Positions 47,031 through 54,525 of a DNA stretch of 64,000 nucleotides are shown here, piece after piece. The DNA lies in NCBI RefSeq assembly GCF_013694245.2, contig NZ_CP059322.2, positions 6,579,001-6,643,000 on the forward strand. Reading direction: 5' to 3'. Under the pieces are notes generated by a model. That model did no database searches. It was not told the origin of the DNA and saw nothing but the letters and a program-made list of their open reading frames with translations. The stretch's first letter is position 1. Every line of letters begins with the position of its first letter. Source of the stretch: Micromonospora ferruginea. GTDB taxonomy: Bacteria; Actinomycetota; Actinomycetes; Mycobacteriales; Micromonosporaceae. The translations under genes were made by a program, and so were the position numbers.

Positions 47031-47375
47031 ACGCTCATGTCGCTCCAGTGGGGCTCGGCTGGTGGGTGGAACGTCATGGCTGTCTGTGGGGGCCTGAGAC
47101 AGCCGTAGCGTTCCAGTCGTGCCTCGCCTGACCGGTGACTGGAACGCTACGGCTGTTCGGCGAGAACCCGAGACACCCACGGCGTTCCAGTGACGCTCCG
47201 AGGGGCCGGTGAGTGGAACGCCACGGGTGTACAACGGGAGTTTGGGACACCCATGGTGTTCCAATGATGCTCTGGTGGGCCTGGTGGATGGAGCGTCATG
47301 GGGTTCTGGCGGCGTCGGAGTGCACCCGGTGTTCCAGTCCTGGGGCGGGCTGACCGGATGGGCGTGGGACACGCC
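47031..47375. repeat. Tandem array of about 74-bp palindromic units
   Basis: Five units start near 47031, 47099, 47173, 47247 and 47320 (periods 68, 74, 74 and 73 bp). Each begins with a version of ACACCCATGGTGTTCCA; in the first four the near-complement follows 36-42 bp after the unit start, while the fifth has only a weak partner. Unit 2 has perfect 20-bp arms at 47099-47118 and 47137-47156. Units 2 and 3 differ by paired changes (AGCC/GGCT against ACCC/GGGT) that keep the stem. No coding potential was found. Confidence 0.8.
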
Positions 47376-47447
47376 GGTGAGATCCGACCGGGTGTGTCGG
47401 GTGGGTGGGGTGTCCGGTTCGGTGGTGGTGGGTGGCACTCTGGCGGT

Positions 47448-47473
47448 GGAATCGGGGCGGGGTGCGGGGCGTT
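47448..47473 (+). promoter_or_regulatory. ECF-type promoter candidate (GGAAT-N18-GTT)
   Basis: GGAAT at 47448-47452 and GTT at 47471-47473 are spaced by exactly 18 bp. This is the spacing and sequence of Streptomyces SigR-type promoters and is close to SigE (GGAAC). A start near 47480 would transcribe the leader below and the lysozyme-like gene. Confidence 0.45.
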
Positions 47474-47481
47474 GTAACCCG

Positions 47482-47587
47482 GTGAACGACCGAGGAAGGC
47501 GAGCGCACCACGCGCTGCCGACCCGCAGCCCCCGCCTCAAGATGGTGACGGTCCCCGGGAATGGTGGTGGCCGGCCGGTCGTTACAC
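47482..47587 (+). ncRNA. Candidate structured 5' leader RNA
   Basis: A closing helix pairs GTGAACGACC (47482-47491) with GGTCGTT-A-CAC (47577-47587), 10 bp with one bulged A. Inside it lie GAGG/CCTC (47492-47495 with 47535-47538) and a hairpin GGC-g-AGCGC-ACCAC-GCGCT-GCC (47498-47519). About 130 nt remain to the start codon. I could not match it to ydaO or another riboswitch. An alternative pairing, TGTAAC (47473-47478) with GTTACA (47581-47586), would compete with the closing helix if that segment is transcribed. Confidence 0.4.
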
Positions 47588-47720
47588 ACACTCCCGGCCC
47601 CCGCGACGAGCCCCCTGCGCTCCGCGAGCACGCCGGATTCCCCTGATCTTTCTGAGCGCCTGACGGTGCCCGCACCCGCGTCCCCCGCGAGGGTGTGTTG
47701 ACCCCCGAATGGAGCCCCCC

Positions 47721-48269
47721 ATGAACACGATCCTGCGTAAGAGCATCCTGGGTATCGCTGGTCTGGCCTTCACCGGTGGTGTGTTCGCCGGTCCGATCGC
47801 CGCGCACGCCGACACCCCCGCGCATGCCGCCGTCAAGCCGGTGACGGCCACGGTGCAGGGTGAGCAGTCGACCATTGCGCTGAACGGTGAGCAGACGGCC
47901 AACGTGAAGGCGATCATCGCCGCGACGAAGAAGGCCGGCCTGCCCGAGCGGGCCGCGGTCATCTCGATCGCCACCGCCCTGCAGGAGTCGAAGCTGGAGA
48001 ACCTGGGTCACCTCGGCGACAAGAATGACCATGATTCGCTGGGTCTGTTCCAGCAGCGCCCCTCGTCGGGTTGGGGTACGCCGGAGGAGATCACCGACCC
48101 CGAGCACTCCACCCTGGCCTTCCTGAAGGGCCTGAAGCAGGTCGACGGCTGGCAGGAGATGCCGCTGACCGACGCCGCCCAGACCGTGCAGGTCTCCGCC
48201 TACCCGGACGCGTACGCGCAGTGGGAGAATCAGGCCACCGACCTGGTCGCCCAGCACTGGACCAAGTAA
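47721..48269 (+). CDS. Secreted lysozyme-like/transglycosylase-fold protein
   Basis: The 182-residue protein has a Sec signal (about 1-33, ending AHA). A linker follows, then a lytic-transglycosylase-like domain with the probable catalytic Glu in TALQESKL and the family block DSLGLFQQRPSSGWGTPEEI. Homologous domains occur in many actinomycete secreted proteins, some fused to NlpC/P60 or LysM. It probably acts on peptidoglycan. ATG 47721 is chosen for GGAG six bases upstream. An 850-bp non-coding region with repeats and a leader precedes it, and a terminator follows. Confidence 0.82.
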   Translation: MNTILRKSILGIAGLAFTGGVFAGPIAAHADTPAHAAVKPVTATVQGEQSTIALNGEQTANVKAIIAATKKAGLPERAAVISIATALQESKLENLGHLGDKNDHDSLGLFQQRPSSGWGTPEEITDPEHSTLAFLKGLKQVDGWQEMPLTDAAQTVQVSAYPDAYAQWENQATDLVAQHWTK

Positions 48270-48276
48270 GACCCGC

Positions 48277-48310
48277 GAAGGCCGGCACCCGGGAACGGGT
48301 GCCGGCCTTC
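48277..48310 (+). terminator. Intrinsic terminator of the lysozyme-like gene
   Basis: A perfect 15-bp stem (GAAGGCCGGCACCCG and complement) is closed by a GGAA tetraloop and lies 7 bp after the stop. Confidence 0.88.
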
Positions 48311-48376
48311 AGCGGCTCACCGGCCGGCGACAGTGGTAGACCAGGGCCGGCGGCAGGTTGGCCCACACCGTCCCGG

Positions 48377-48529
48377 CTGCACCTCGGGGTGACCACCGTG
48401 AAGACGCACGTCTCGGCCGCGATGGAGAAGCTGGAGCTGCGTAACCGGGTGCAGGCCGCGGTGGTGGCCCACCGGCTCGGTCTGGTCGACGACGGGTTCA
48501 ACCCGGTGCCGGATCCGGGGGGACCCTAG
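48377..48529 (+). pseudogene. Remnant of a LuxR-type response regulator
   Basis: Fifty codons encode the second half of a LuxR helix-turn-helix and its tail (LGVTTVKTHVSAAMEKLELRNR, then VQAAVVAHRLGLV). The first helix, the receiver domain and any start codon are missing. The upstream 66 bp show no homologous sequence in any frame. It is a deletion remnant. Confidence 0.75.
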
Positions 48530-48609
48530 GGCGGCGGGCGGCCACTCGGAGGACCCGCCCGGGCCACGGGCAGGACGTCATCGGCCGGCCCGGGCGCGAC
48601 GCTGGGGTC

Positions 48610-49338
48610 ATGAGCTTCCTGGACTCCCTGGTGGACCGGCTCGACGCGCTGCCGCCGAGCCTCGTGCTGCTGGTCGCGGCGGCGGTGCTCGCCGGCGAGG
48701 TGGGGCTGCTGGTCGGGCTGGTGCTGCCGGCCGCGACCACCATGCTGACGGTCGGGCTGCTGGCCCGCGCCGGCCGTGTCGACCTGGGGGCCGCGCTGGC
48801 GGTGACGACCACCGCCGCGTTCGTCGGCGACCAGCTCGGCTACCTGGAGGGGTGCCTGCTGGGTCCCCGGCTGCGTCGGGGGGCGCTGGGCCGGTGGGTG
48901 GGGGAGCGGCGTTGGCAGCGGGCCGAGGAACTGGTGGCGGCCCGGGGTGGAACCGCGGTGCTGCTCGGCCGCTGGACCGCGTTCGCCCGCACGCTGGTGC
49001 CCCGGGTGGCCGGCGCGGCCGGGCTGCCGTACCGCCGGTTCGTGCTGGTCGACGGCCTGGCGGTGGCGGTCTGGGTGCCCGGCACGGTGCTGGTCGGCTG
49101 GGCGGCCGGCGGCCTGCCGCCCGGTCTGCCGGCCGCCGCCGGGGTGGCGGTGGTGGTGGCGGTCGCCCTCGCGGTCGGGTTCCGGCGCCTTCGGGTACGC
49201 CGGCAGCGCACCAACCGCCGTGCCTGCTCCGGAGCGGTCCCGGCCCGGCGGGGATCGGCCCGGCCCCGGTCGGGTTCCCGCCGCCCCGGCGAGGGCCGGA
49301 CCGCCCCCGTCCGGCGAGGCGCGGTCGATCGCTGCTGA
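48610..49338 (+). CDS. DedA/VTT family membrane protein
   Basis: The 242-residue protein has the DedA (SNARE-associated) fold. The re-entrant region is GEVGLLVGLVLPAATTML, the conserved GRWTAFARTLVPRVAGAAGLPYRRF motif follows, and the last helices are at about 150-195. DedA proteins scramble or recycle undecaprenyl phosphate or phospholipids. The C-terminal 45 residues are basic and low-complexity and may be poorly conserved. GACGCT lies six bases before the ATG. Confidence 0.82.
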   Translation: MSFLDSLVDRLDALPPSLVLLVAAAVLAGEVGLLVGLVLPAATTMLTVGLLARAGRVDLGAALAVTTTAAFVGDQLGYLEGCLLGPRLRRGALGRWVGERRWQRAEELVAARGGTAVLLGRWTAFARTLVPRVAGAAGLPYRRFVLVDGLAVAVWVPGTVLVGWAAGGLPPGLPAAAGVAVVVAVALAVGFRRLRVRRQRTNRRACSGAVPARRGSARPRSGSRRPGEGRTAPVRRGAVDRC

Positions 49339-49449
49339 CCGGCCGGCCCGGTTCGGCGGCCGACCGGTGCTGCCCGGGAGATGCGGTCGACCGGTGCCGG
49401 CCGCGTGCGGGTGGCGGTCCGGTGCTCGACCGGCGCGTCCGGACGCCGC

Positions 49450-49824
49450 TCAGTCGGCCTCGGCGACCAGTTCGACCTCGTACCCCTGGTTGTCGGTGAG
49501 GTAGGCGGCGTAGCTGTCGGGCCCGCCGGCGTGCGGGTGCCGGTCGGGGAACAGCAGCGCCCAGCCGTGCCCGGGGGCGACGGCGGTCAGGCGGTCGACG
49601 GCGGCCGGCGGCCCGGCGTGGAAGGCCAGGTGGTTGAGGCCGGGCGCGCGCCGGTCGTGGGTCCGGCCGGTGAGCGCCGGGGACTCCTCCAGCACCAGGT
49701 AGGTGGGCCCGTGCCGCCAGGAGACGCCGGCCGGCCAGTCCTGGTACGGCGTCCAGCCCAGCTCGCCGAGAAGCCAGCCCCAACTACGTCTGGCCGCCGC
49801 CAGGTCGGGTACCCACACCTCCAC
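49450..49824 (-). CDS. VOC family (glyoxalase-like) protein
   Basis: The protein of about 124 residues has two beta-alpha-beta-beta-beta modules of the VOC fold, with LNHLAFHAG and DNQGYEVELVAE supplying candidate metal ligands. The frame continues upstream through LTVGGLHHVEVW to a CTG at 49848 that overlaps the pduO stop, so the true start may be that CTG. The first metal His lies in this upstream part (GLHHVEV). The reaction is unknown. Confidence 0.75.
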   Translation of the reverse strand: MEVWVPDLAAARRSWGWLLGELGWTPYQDWPAGVSWRHGPTYLVLEESPALTGRTHDRRAPGLNHLAFHAGPPAAVDRLTAVAPGHGWALLFPDRHPHAGGPDSYAAYLTDNQGYEVELVAEAD

Positions 49825-49844
49825 GTGGTGCAGGCCGCCGACGG

Positions 49845-50417
49845 TCAGCGCTTACCGCCCGGCACCCATAGCACATCGCCGCCCGGATTGGCCGTTCTTG
49901 ACAGGATGAAGAGCAGGTCGGAGAGACGGTTGAGATACTTCGCCGGGAGGGTGCTGGTCCGATCGGGGTCGTGGGTGACCAGCGCCCATGCCGCACGCTC
50001 GGCGCGCCGGGCGGTCGTCCGTGCCACGTGCAGCAGTGCCGCGCCCGCGGTGCCGCCGGGGAGGATGAAGGAGTCGAGCTTGCTCAGGCGCGCGTTGTAC
50101 TCGTCGCACCAGCCCTCGAGGCGCTCGACGTACTCCTCGGTGACCCGCAGCGGTGGATACTTCGGGTCCGGCTCCACCGGCGTCGCCAGGTCCGCACCGA
50201 CGTCGAACATGTCGTTCTGCACGGATTCCAGCACGGTCCGCAGCTCGTCGGGGAGCTGCCCGAGGGCGAGCGCCACGCCGATCGAGGCGTTGCACTCGTC
50301 CACGTCCGCGTACGCGGCGATCCGCGGATCGGTCTTCGGCACCTGCTCGTTGTTGCTCAGCCTGGTCATGCCGGCGTCGCCGGCCTTGGTGTAGATGCGC
50401 GTGAGGTGGACGGCCAT
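49845..50417 (-). CDS. Cob(I)alamin adenosyltransferase, PduO type
   Basis: The 190-residue enzyme makes adenosylcobalamin from cob(I)alamin and ATP. TRIYTKAGDAGMTRL is the N-terminal ATP-binding signature, and FILPGGTAGAALLHVARTTARRAERA is the core helix. It supplies the cofactor for mutases such as the ethylmalonyl-CoA mutase 5 kb away. TAGGCT at 50425-50430 lies seven bases before the ATG, so it is probably leaderless. Its ATG overlaps the murA ATG on the other strand. The same neighbour pair occurs in M. tuberculosis (Rv1314c/murA). Confidence 0.92.
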   Translation of the reverse strand: MAVHLTRIYTKAGDAGMTRLSNNEQVPKTDPRIAAYADVDECNASIGVALALGQLPDELRTVLESVQNDMFDVGADLATPVEPDPKYPPLRVTEEYVERLEGWCDEYNARLSKLDSFILPGGTAGAALLHVARTTARRAERAAWALVTHDPDRTSTLPAKYLNRLSDLLFILSRTANPGGDVLWVPGGKR

Positions 50418-51846
50418 GACGCACAGCCTACGGATACCGGACCTGACCATCCCGGTGCGGCCGGACCGGCCGACCGCGGTGGGGCCGGGTGACGCCGGCG
50501 ACCCGGCGCTCAGCGACGTCGACGTCATCCGGGTGAGCGGGAACGCCCGGCTGGCCGGCACGGTGCACGTGGTGGGCGCGAAGAACTCAGCGTTGAAGCT
50601 GATGGCCGCTGCGCTGCTCGCGCCCGGCCGCAGCGTGATCACCAACGTGCCCCGGATCACCGACATCGCGATCATGGGCGAGGTGCTGCGGCGGCTCGGG
50701 TGCGGCGTACGCTTCGGCCCGGACGACCCGGTCGATCCGATGGTCGCCGGCGGCGGCCGGGAGCGGTCCCGCTCGGTCGTCATCGACGTGCCGGAGCGGC
50801 CAGGCGCGGAGGCCGACTACGACCTGGTCCGCCGGCTGCGCGCGTCGATCTGCGTGCTCGGCCCGCTGCTGGCCCGCCGGGGTCACGTCCGGGTGGCCCA
50901 CCCCGGCGGCGACGCCATCGGCTCGCGCGGTCTGGACATGCACATCGCCGGCCTGGCCCGGATGGGCGCGGAGATCTCCGGCGAGCACGGCTTCGTCATC
51001 GCCGAGGCCCCGGACGGGCTGCACGGCGCTGACATCGTGCTGGACTTCCCGAGCGTCGGCGCCACCGAGAACCTGGTGATGGCGGCCGTGCTGGCCCGGG
51101 GCGACACGACGATCGACAACGCGGCCCGGGAGCCGGAGATCGTCGACATCTGCACCATGCTGAGCCGGATGGGCGCGCGGATCACCGGCGCCGGCACCTC
51201 GACGTTGCACATCGCCGGCGTGCCCGAGCTGCACCCGGTGCGGCACGCCACGGTGGGGGACCGGATCGTCGCCGGCACCTGGGCGTTCGCCGCGGCGATG
51301 ACCCGCGGGGACGTCACCGTGACCGGCCTCGACCCGGCCTTCCTGGAGGTCGCGCTGGACAAGCTGGTCTCGGCCGGCGGCCTGGTGGAGACCCGCGGCG
51401 ACGCCTTCCGGGTACGGATGGACAACCGGCCGGCGGCCGTCGACGTGGTCACGCTGCCCTACCCGGGGTTCGCCACCGACCTGCTGCCGATGGCGATCGG
51501 GCTGGCCGCGGTCAGCGAGGGCGGCTCACTGATCACGGAGAACATCTTCGACGGCCGGTTCATGTTCGCCAATGAGATGATGCGCCTCGGGGCGGAGATC
51601 CGTACCGACGGCCACCACGCGCTGGTGTGCGGGCGGGAGCGGCTCTCCGGCGCCCCGGTGCGTGCCACCGACATCCGGGCCGGCGCCGGCCTGATCATCG
51701 CCGGGCTCTGCGCCGACGGGGTCACCGAGGTCTCGCACGTGCACCACGTCGACCGGGGCTACCCGGACTTCGTGGCGGACCTGCGGGCGCTCGGCGTCGG
51801 GGTGGAGCGGGGCACCGCGCCGGAGGAACCCGACCTGGCCATCTGA
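50416..51846 (+). CDS. murA: UDP-GlcNAc 1-carboxyvinyltransferase
   Basis: The protein of about 476 residues catalyses the first committed step of peptidoglycan synthesis. VVGAKNSALKLMAA starts the fold. The catalytic loop reads HPGGDAIGSRGLDMH. Most bacteria have Cys where Asp stands here, and Cys is the residue alkylated by fosfomycin; mycobacteria also have Asp. The N-terminus carries about 35 extra residues. The ATG follows GAGGTGG, but GTG codons near 50456 and 50480 are possible starts. Confidence 0.92.
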   Translation: MTHSLRIPDLTIPVRPDRPTAVGPGDAGDPALSDVDVIRVSGNARLAGTVHVVGAKNSALKLMAAALLAPGRSVITNVPRITDIAIMGEVLRRLGCGVRFGPDDPVDPMVAGGGRERSRSVVIDVPERPGAEADYDLVRRLRASICVLGPLLARRGHVRVAHPGGDAIGSRGLDMHIAGLARMGAEISGEHGFVIAEAPDGLHGADIVLDFPSVGATENLVMAAVLARGDTTIDNAAREPEIVDICTMLSRMGARITGAGTSTLHIAGVPELHPVRHATVGDRIVAGTWAFAAAMTRGDVTVTGLDPAFLEVALDKLVSAGGLVETRGDAFRVRMDNRPAAVDVVTLPYPGFATDLLPMAIGLAAVSEGGSLITENIFDGRFMFANEMMRLGAEIRTDGHHALVCGRERLSGAPVRATDIRAGAGLIIAGLCADGVTEVSHVHHVDRGYPDFVADLRALGVGVERGTAPEEPDLAI

Positions 51847-51912
51847 CGGCCCTTATCCGTCGTTAAGTAGGGTTCTCCCAGACGTTGTAGGACACGGGCG
51901 AGGGAGAAGCAG

Positions 51913-52761
51913 ATGGCGGGTCGACTCGCGGTCGTCGGTGCCGGGCTGATGGGCTCGGGCATCGCCCAGGTGGCGGCGCAGGCGGGCTGGCAGGTGACGC
52001 TGCGCGACGTCGACGACGCGGCCACGAAGCGGGGCGTCGACGGCATCCGGAAGTCGCTGGCGAAGTTCGCCGAGAAGGGCAAGATCGAGGCGTCCGACGT
52101 CGAGGCGACGCTGGGCCGGATCACCCCGACCACCGAGCTGGAGGCGGCGGCGGACGCGGACATCGTGGTCGAGGCGGTCTTCGAGAAGATCGAGATCAAG
52201 CACGAGGTGTTCCGCGCGCTGGACAAGATCTGCAAGGCGGACGCGGTGCTGGCCACCAACACCTCGGCCATCCCGGTCACCCAGATCGCCACCGCCACCG
52301 AGCGCCCGGAGTCGGTGGTCGGCACCCACTTCTTCTCGCCGGTGCCGATGATGAAGCTCTGCGAGCTGGTGCGGGGCTACAAGACCAGCGACGCGACGAT
52401 GGACACCGTCCGGGCGTTCGCCGAGGAGATCGGCAAGACCGTCGTGGTGGTCAACCGGGACATCGCCGGTTTCGTCACCACCCGGCTGATCTGCGCGCTG
52501 GCCATGGAGGCGGTCAAGCTGGTCGAGTCCGGCGTGATCTCCGCCGAGGATCTGGACACCGCCTGTAAGCTGGGCTTCGGGCACGCCATGGGCCCGCTGG
52601 CCACGGTCGACCTGACCGGCGTGGACGTGCTGCTCAACGCCACCCGCAACATCTACACCGACACCGCCGACGAGAAGTTCTTCCCGCCGGAGCTGCTCCA
52701 GCGCATGGCCACCGCCGGCGACCTGGGCCGCAAGACCGGGCAGGGCTTCTACCCGTACTGA
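51913..52761 (+). CDS. 3-hydroxybutyryl-CoA dehydrogenase
   Basis: The 282-residue NAD(P)-dependent enzyme has the Rossmann motif AVVGAGLMGSGIAQVAA, the NTSAIPVTQIA block, and the catalytic THFFSPVPMMKLCELV with His. A C-terminal helical domain ends in GRKTGQGFYPY. It acts on acetoacetyl/3-hydroxybutyryl-CoA, the entry to the ethylmalonyl-CoA route or PHB metabolism. GAGGGAGAAG precedes the ATG. murA lies 66 bp upstream. Confidence 0.93.
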   Translation: MAGRLAVVGAGLMGSGIAQVAAQAGWQVTLRDVDDAATKRGVDGIRKSLAKFAEKGKIEASDVEATLGRITPTTELEAAADADIVVEAVFEKIEIKHEVFRALDKICKADAVLATNTSAIPVTQIATATERPESVVGTHFFSPVPMMKLCELVRGYKTSDATMDTVRAFAEEIGKTVVVVNRDIAGFVTTRLICALAMEAVKLVESGVISAEDLDTACKLGFGHAMGPLATVDLTGVDVLLNATRNIYTDTADEKFFPPELLQRMATAGDLGRKTGQGFYPY

Positions 52762-52770
52762 GCACGGCGA

Positions 52771-52804
52771 CCGCCCCGCCCTGGACGACTCACGTCCGGG
52801 GCGG
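52771..52804 (+). terminator. Intrinsic terminator of the hydroxybutyryl-CoA dehydrogenase gene
   Basis: CCGCCCC pairs with GGGGCGG around an inner GGACG/CGTCC stem with loop ACTCA and a 5-nt bulge. It overlaps the 3' end of the converging esterase gene. Confidence 0.6.
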
Positions 52805-53599
52805 GGTGAGCGCGGCGCCGAGCAGCGCGAACGCGTCCGGGATGACGGTGCCCCAGTAGCCGAAGTTGTGCCGCCCGTCGGCCCAGGCCGCCCGCACCGG
52901 GCGTTCGGGCAGCACCCGGGCCAGCGCGCGGACGTCGGGCAGGAAGTTGTCCTGCCGGCCGCACCACAGCCCGACCGGCGTGCCGCGCAGCCTGTCCACC
53001 CCGGTGAAGACCGCGTCCCCCGGGCGCACCGCGGGGGAGAAGGCCGCTGCCATCCGCAACCATCCCGGGTACGTCTCGGCCAGCAGCAGCGCCCCGAAGC
53101 CCCCCATCGACCAGCCCCAGACGGCCAGCCGGCTGCTGTCGAAGCCCCGCCGGGCGCACCAGGTGGGCACCTCCTCGCGCACCATCCGCTGCGGGTCGTC
53201 GTCGCCGGAGCGTCGCCAGGAGAGCCGGCCACCGGTCGCGCCGGCGAGCGCGAACGGTGGGGCGCCACGGCGTACCGCCTCGGTGAGGAAGCGGGCCAGC
53301 CCGAACCGGCCGTAGTCGCGTGGGGTGGCCGAGGCGCCGTGCAGGACCAGGCAGACGGGCAGGCCCCGGCCATCGCCGTAGCCCTCGGGCACGGCGGTCC
53401 AGAAGTCCACCTCCCGGCCCCGCGCGGCGGAGGCGATGCGGATCAGCCGCTCGTCGCCGGCCGGCGCGTCCGGCAGGGTGGGGCCCGCCCCGGGCCGGGG
53501 CCCGGACAGTTGCCGGGCGGCCAGCCCGCCGATCAGCCCGACGCCGGCGATCCCGCCTCCGGCGGTGAGCAGTGCCCGCCGGCTCAACGTGCGTCCCAT
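52790..53599 (-). CDS. Exported alpha/beta-hydrolase (esterase D / antigen 85-like)
   Basis: The 269-residue protein has a Tat-like signal (SRRALLTAGGGIAGVG), a Gly/Pro linker, and an alpha/beta-hydrolase domain. The nucleophile elbow is GWSMGG (near residue 165), and the catalytic His is in ADGRHNFGYW. The fold and order match the esterase family PF00756, which includes mycolyltransferases and feruloyl esterases. No mycolic acid genes are in view, so a general esterase is more likely. CACACT lies seven bases before its start. Confidence 0.82.
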   Translation of the reverse strand: MGRTLSRRALLTAGGGIAGVGLIGGLAARQLSGPRPGAGPTLPDAPAGDERLIRIASAARGREVDFWTAVPEGYGDGRGLPVCLVLHGASATPRDYGRFGLARFLTEAVRRGAPPFALAGATGGRLSWRRSGDDDPQRMVREEVPTWCARRGFDSSRLAVWGWSMGGFGALLLAETYPGWLRMAAAFSPAVRPGDAVFTGVDRLRGTPVGLWCGRQDNFLPDVRALARVLPERPVRAAWADGRHNFGYWGTVIPDAFALLGAALTPPRT

Positions 53600-53606
53600 G
53601 CCGGCG

Positions 53607-53612
53607 AGTGTG
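53607..53612 (-). promoter_or_regulatory. Esterase -10 element, leaderless
   Basis: On the minus strand CACACT is followed by seven bases and the ATG. The identical hexamer precedes the SDR and ABC ATPase genes at the same distance. Confidence 0.45.
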
Positions 53613-53619
53613 CCACCTC

Positions 53620-53679
53620 GTGTTAAGCGGGGCCCCTTCCTATACGCCAGGCGTTAAGCGGGGGCCCCTCCTTAACACC
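53620..53679 (-). terminator. Repeat element R5, terminator of the ABC operon
   Basis: GTGTTAAGCGGGGCCCC and GGGGCCCCTCCTTAACAC form the outer arms, with an inner second GTTAAGCGGGGGCCCC copy. It directly abuts the permease stop. It combines the R1-type outer part with the CCTTCCTAT core of R4. Confidence 0.7.
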
Positions 53680-54525
53680 TCAGCCGTCGCGGCGGGTGGT
53701 CCACCGGAAGGTGGTCAGGCAGAGCACCAGCCCGATCACGCACCACAGCCCGAGCACCAGCGCCACCTTGCCCAGCTCGAACGAGCCGCCCGGCTCCTGG
53801 GCGCCGAAGCTGTCCGGCAGGAAGACCGACCGCAGCCCCTGGCACATCCACTTGAGCGGGAAGAGCGCGGCGACCTGCTGCATCCAGGTGGGCAGGCTGG
53901 TGAAGACGAAGAACACGCCGGAGATGAACTGGAGCACCAGCGCGACCGGGGTGACCACGGCCGAGCCGCTGCGCGCGGTGCGGGCCAGCGACGAGATGGC
54001 GATGCCGCAGAGCGTGCAGGCGGTGACCCCGAGGACGGCGACCCAGCCGAACGTCAGCCACTTGGCGGCGGTCTGCGGCAGGTCCAGGTCGAACAGCGCC
54101 ACCGAGACGGCGAGCAGGAGCGCGGTCTCGGCGATGCCGATGACCACCACCATGAGCACCTTGCCGGCGAACCAGACCCACTTCGGCATCGGCGTGCCCC
54201 GGTAGCGCTTGAGCACGCCCCGGTCCCGCTCGATCGGGATCCAGATGCCGAGGTTCTGGAAGCTCACCGTCATCAGGCCGGTCGCGATCATGCCGGTGAT
54301 GAAGTATTGCGTGTAGCTGACGCCGGGGGCGATCTCGTCGCTGAAGATCGCCGCGAAGATCAGGATCATGATGATCGGGAAGCCCATCGTGAACACGACG
54401 GACTCCCGGCTGCGCAGGAACTGGGTGATCTCCAGCCGGCCCTGGCGCAGCGCCAGGGCGCCCGCGCCGAGTCGCCGGGCCGGCGCGGCGGCGACCGGGG
54501 CCGCCGCCTTCGTCGTGGTGGTCAT
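53680..54525 (-). CDS. ABC-2 type transporter permease
   Basis: The 281-residue permease has six hydrophobic helices and the ABC-2 motif around FQNLGIWIPIERDRGVLKRYRGTPMP. It pairs with the ATPase gene, whose stop overlaps its ATG by four bases (ATGA). Such two-gene exporters commonly confer drug efflux or export of lipids. The substrate is unknown. Confidence 0.9.
   Translation of the reverse strand: MTTTTKAAAPVAAAPARRLGAGALALRQGRLEITQFLRSRESVVFTMGFPIIMILIFAAIFSDEIAPGVSYTQYFITGMIATGLMTVSFQNLGIWIPIERDRGVLKRYRGTPMPKWVWFAGKVLMVVVIGIAETALLLAVSVALFDLDLPQTAAKWLTFGWVAVLGVTACTLCGIAISSLARTARSGSAVVTPVALVLQFISGVFFVFTSLPTWMQQVAALFPLKWMCQGLRSVFLPDSFGAQEPGGSFELGKVALVLGLWCVIGLVLCLTTFRWTTRRDG

Noticed and set aside
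47448..47720. c-di-AMP (ydaO) riboswitch before the lysozyme-like gene
   Set aside because: GGTGAA is present, but the paired GCGGGGGA and GAATCC core segments of ydaO could not be found.
46617..48257. Long minus-strand open frame across the repeat region
   Set aside because: It runs through the tandem palindromes, a terminator-rich gap and the antisense of the lysozyme-like gene. Its product is Pro/Thr/Arg-rich with no domain, and it is an artefact of high GC.
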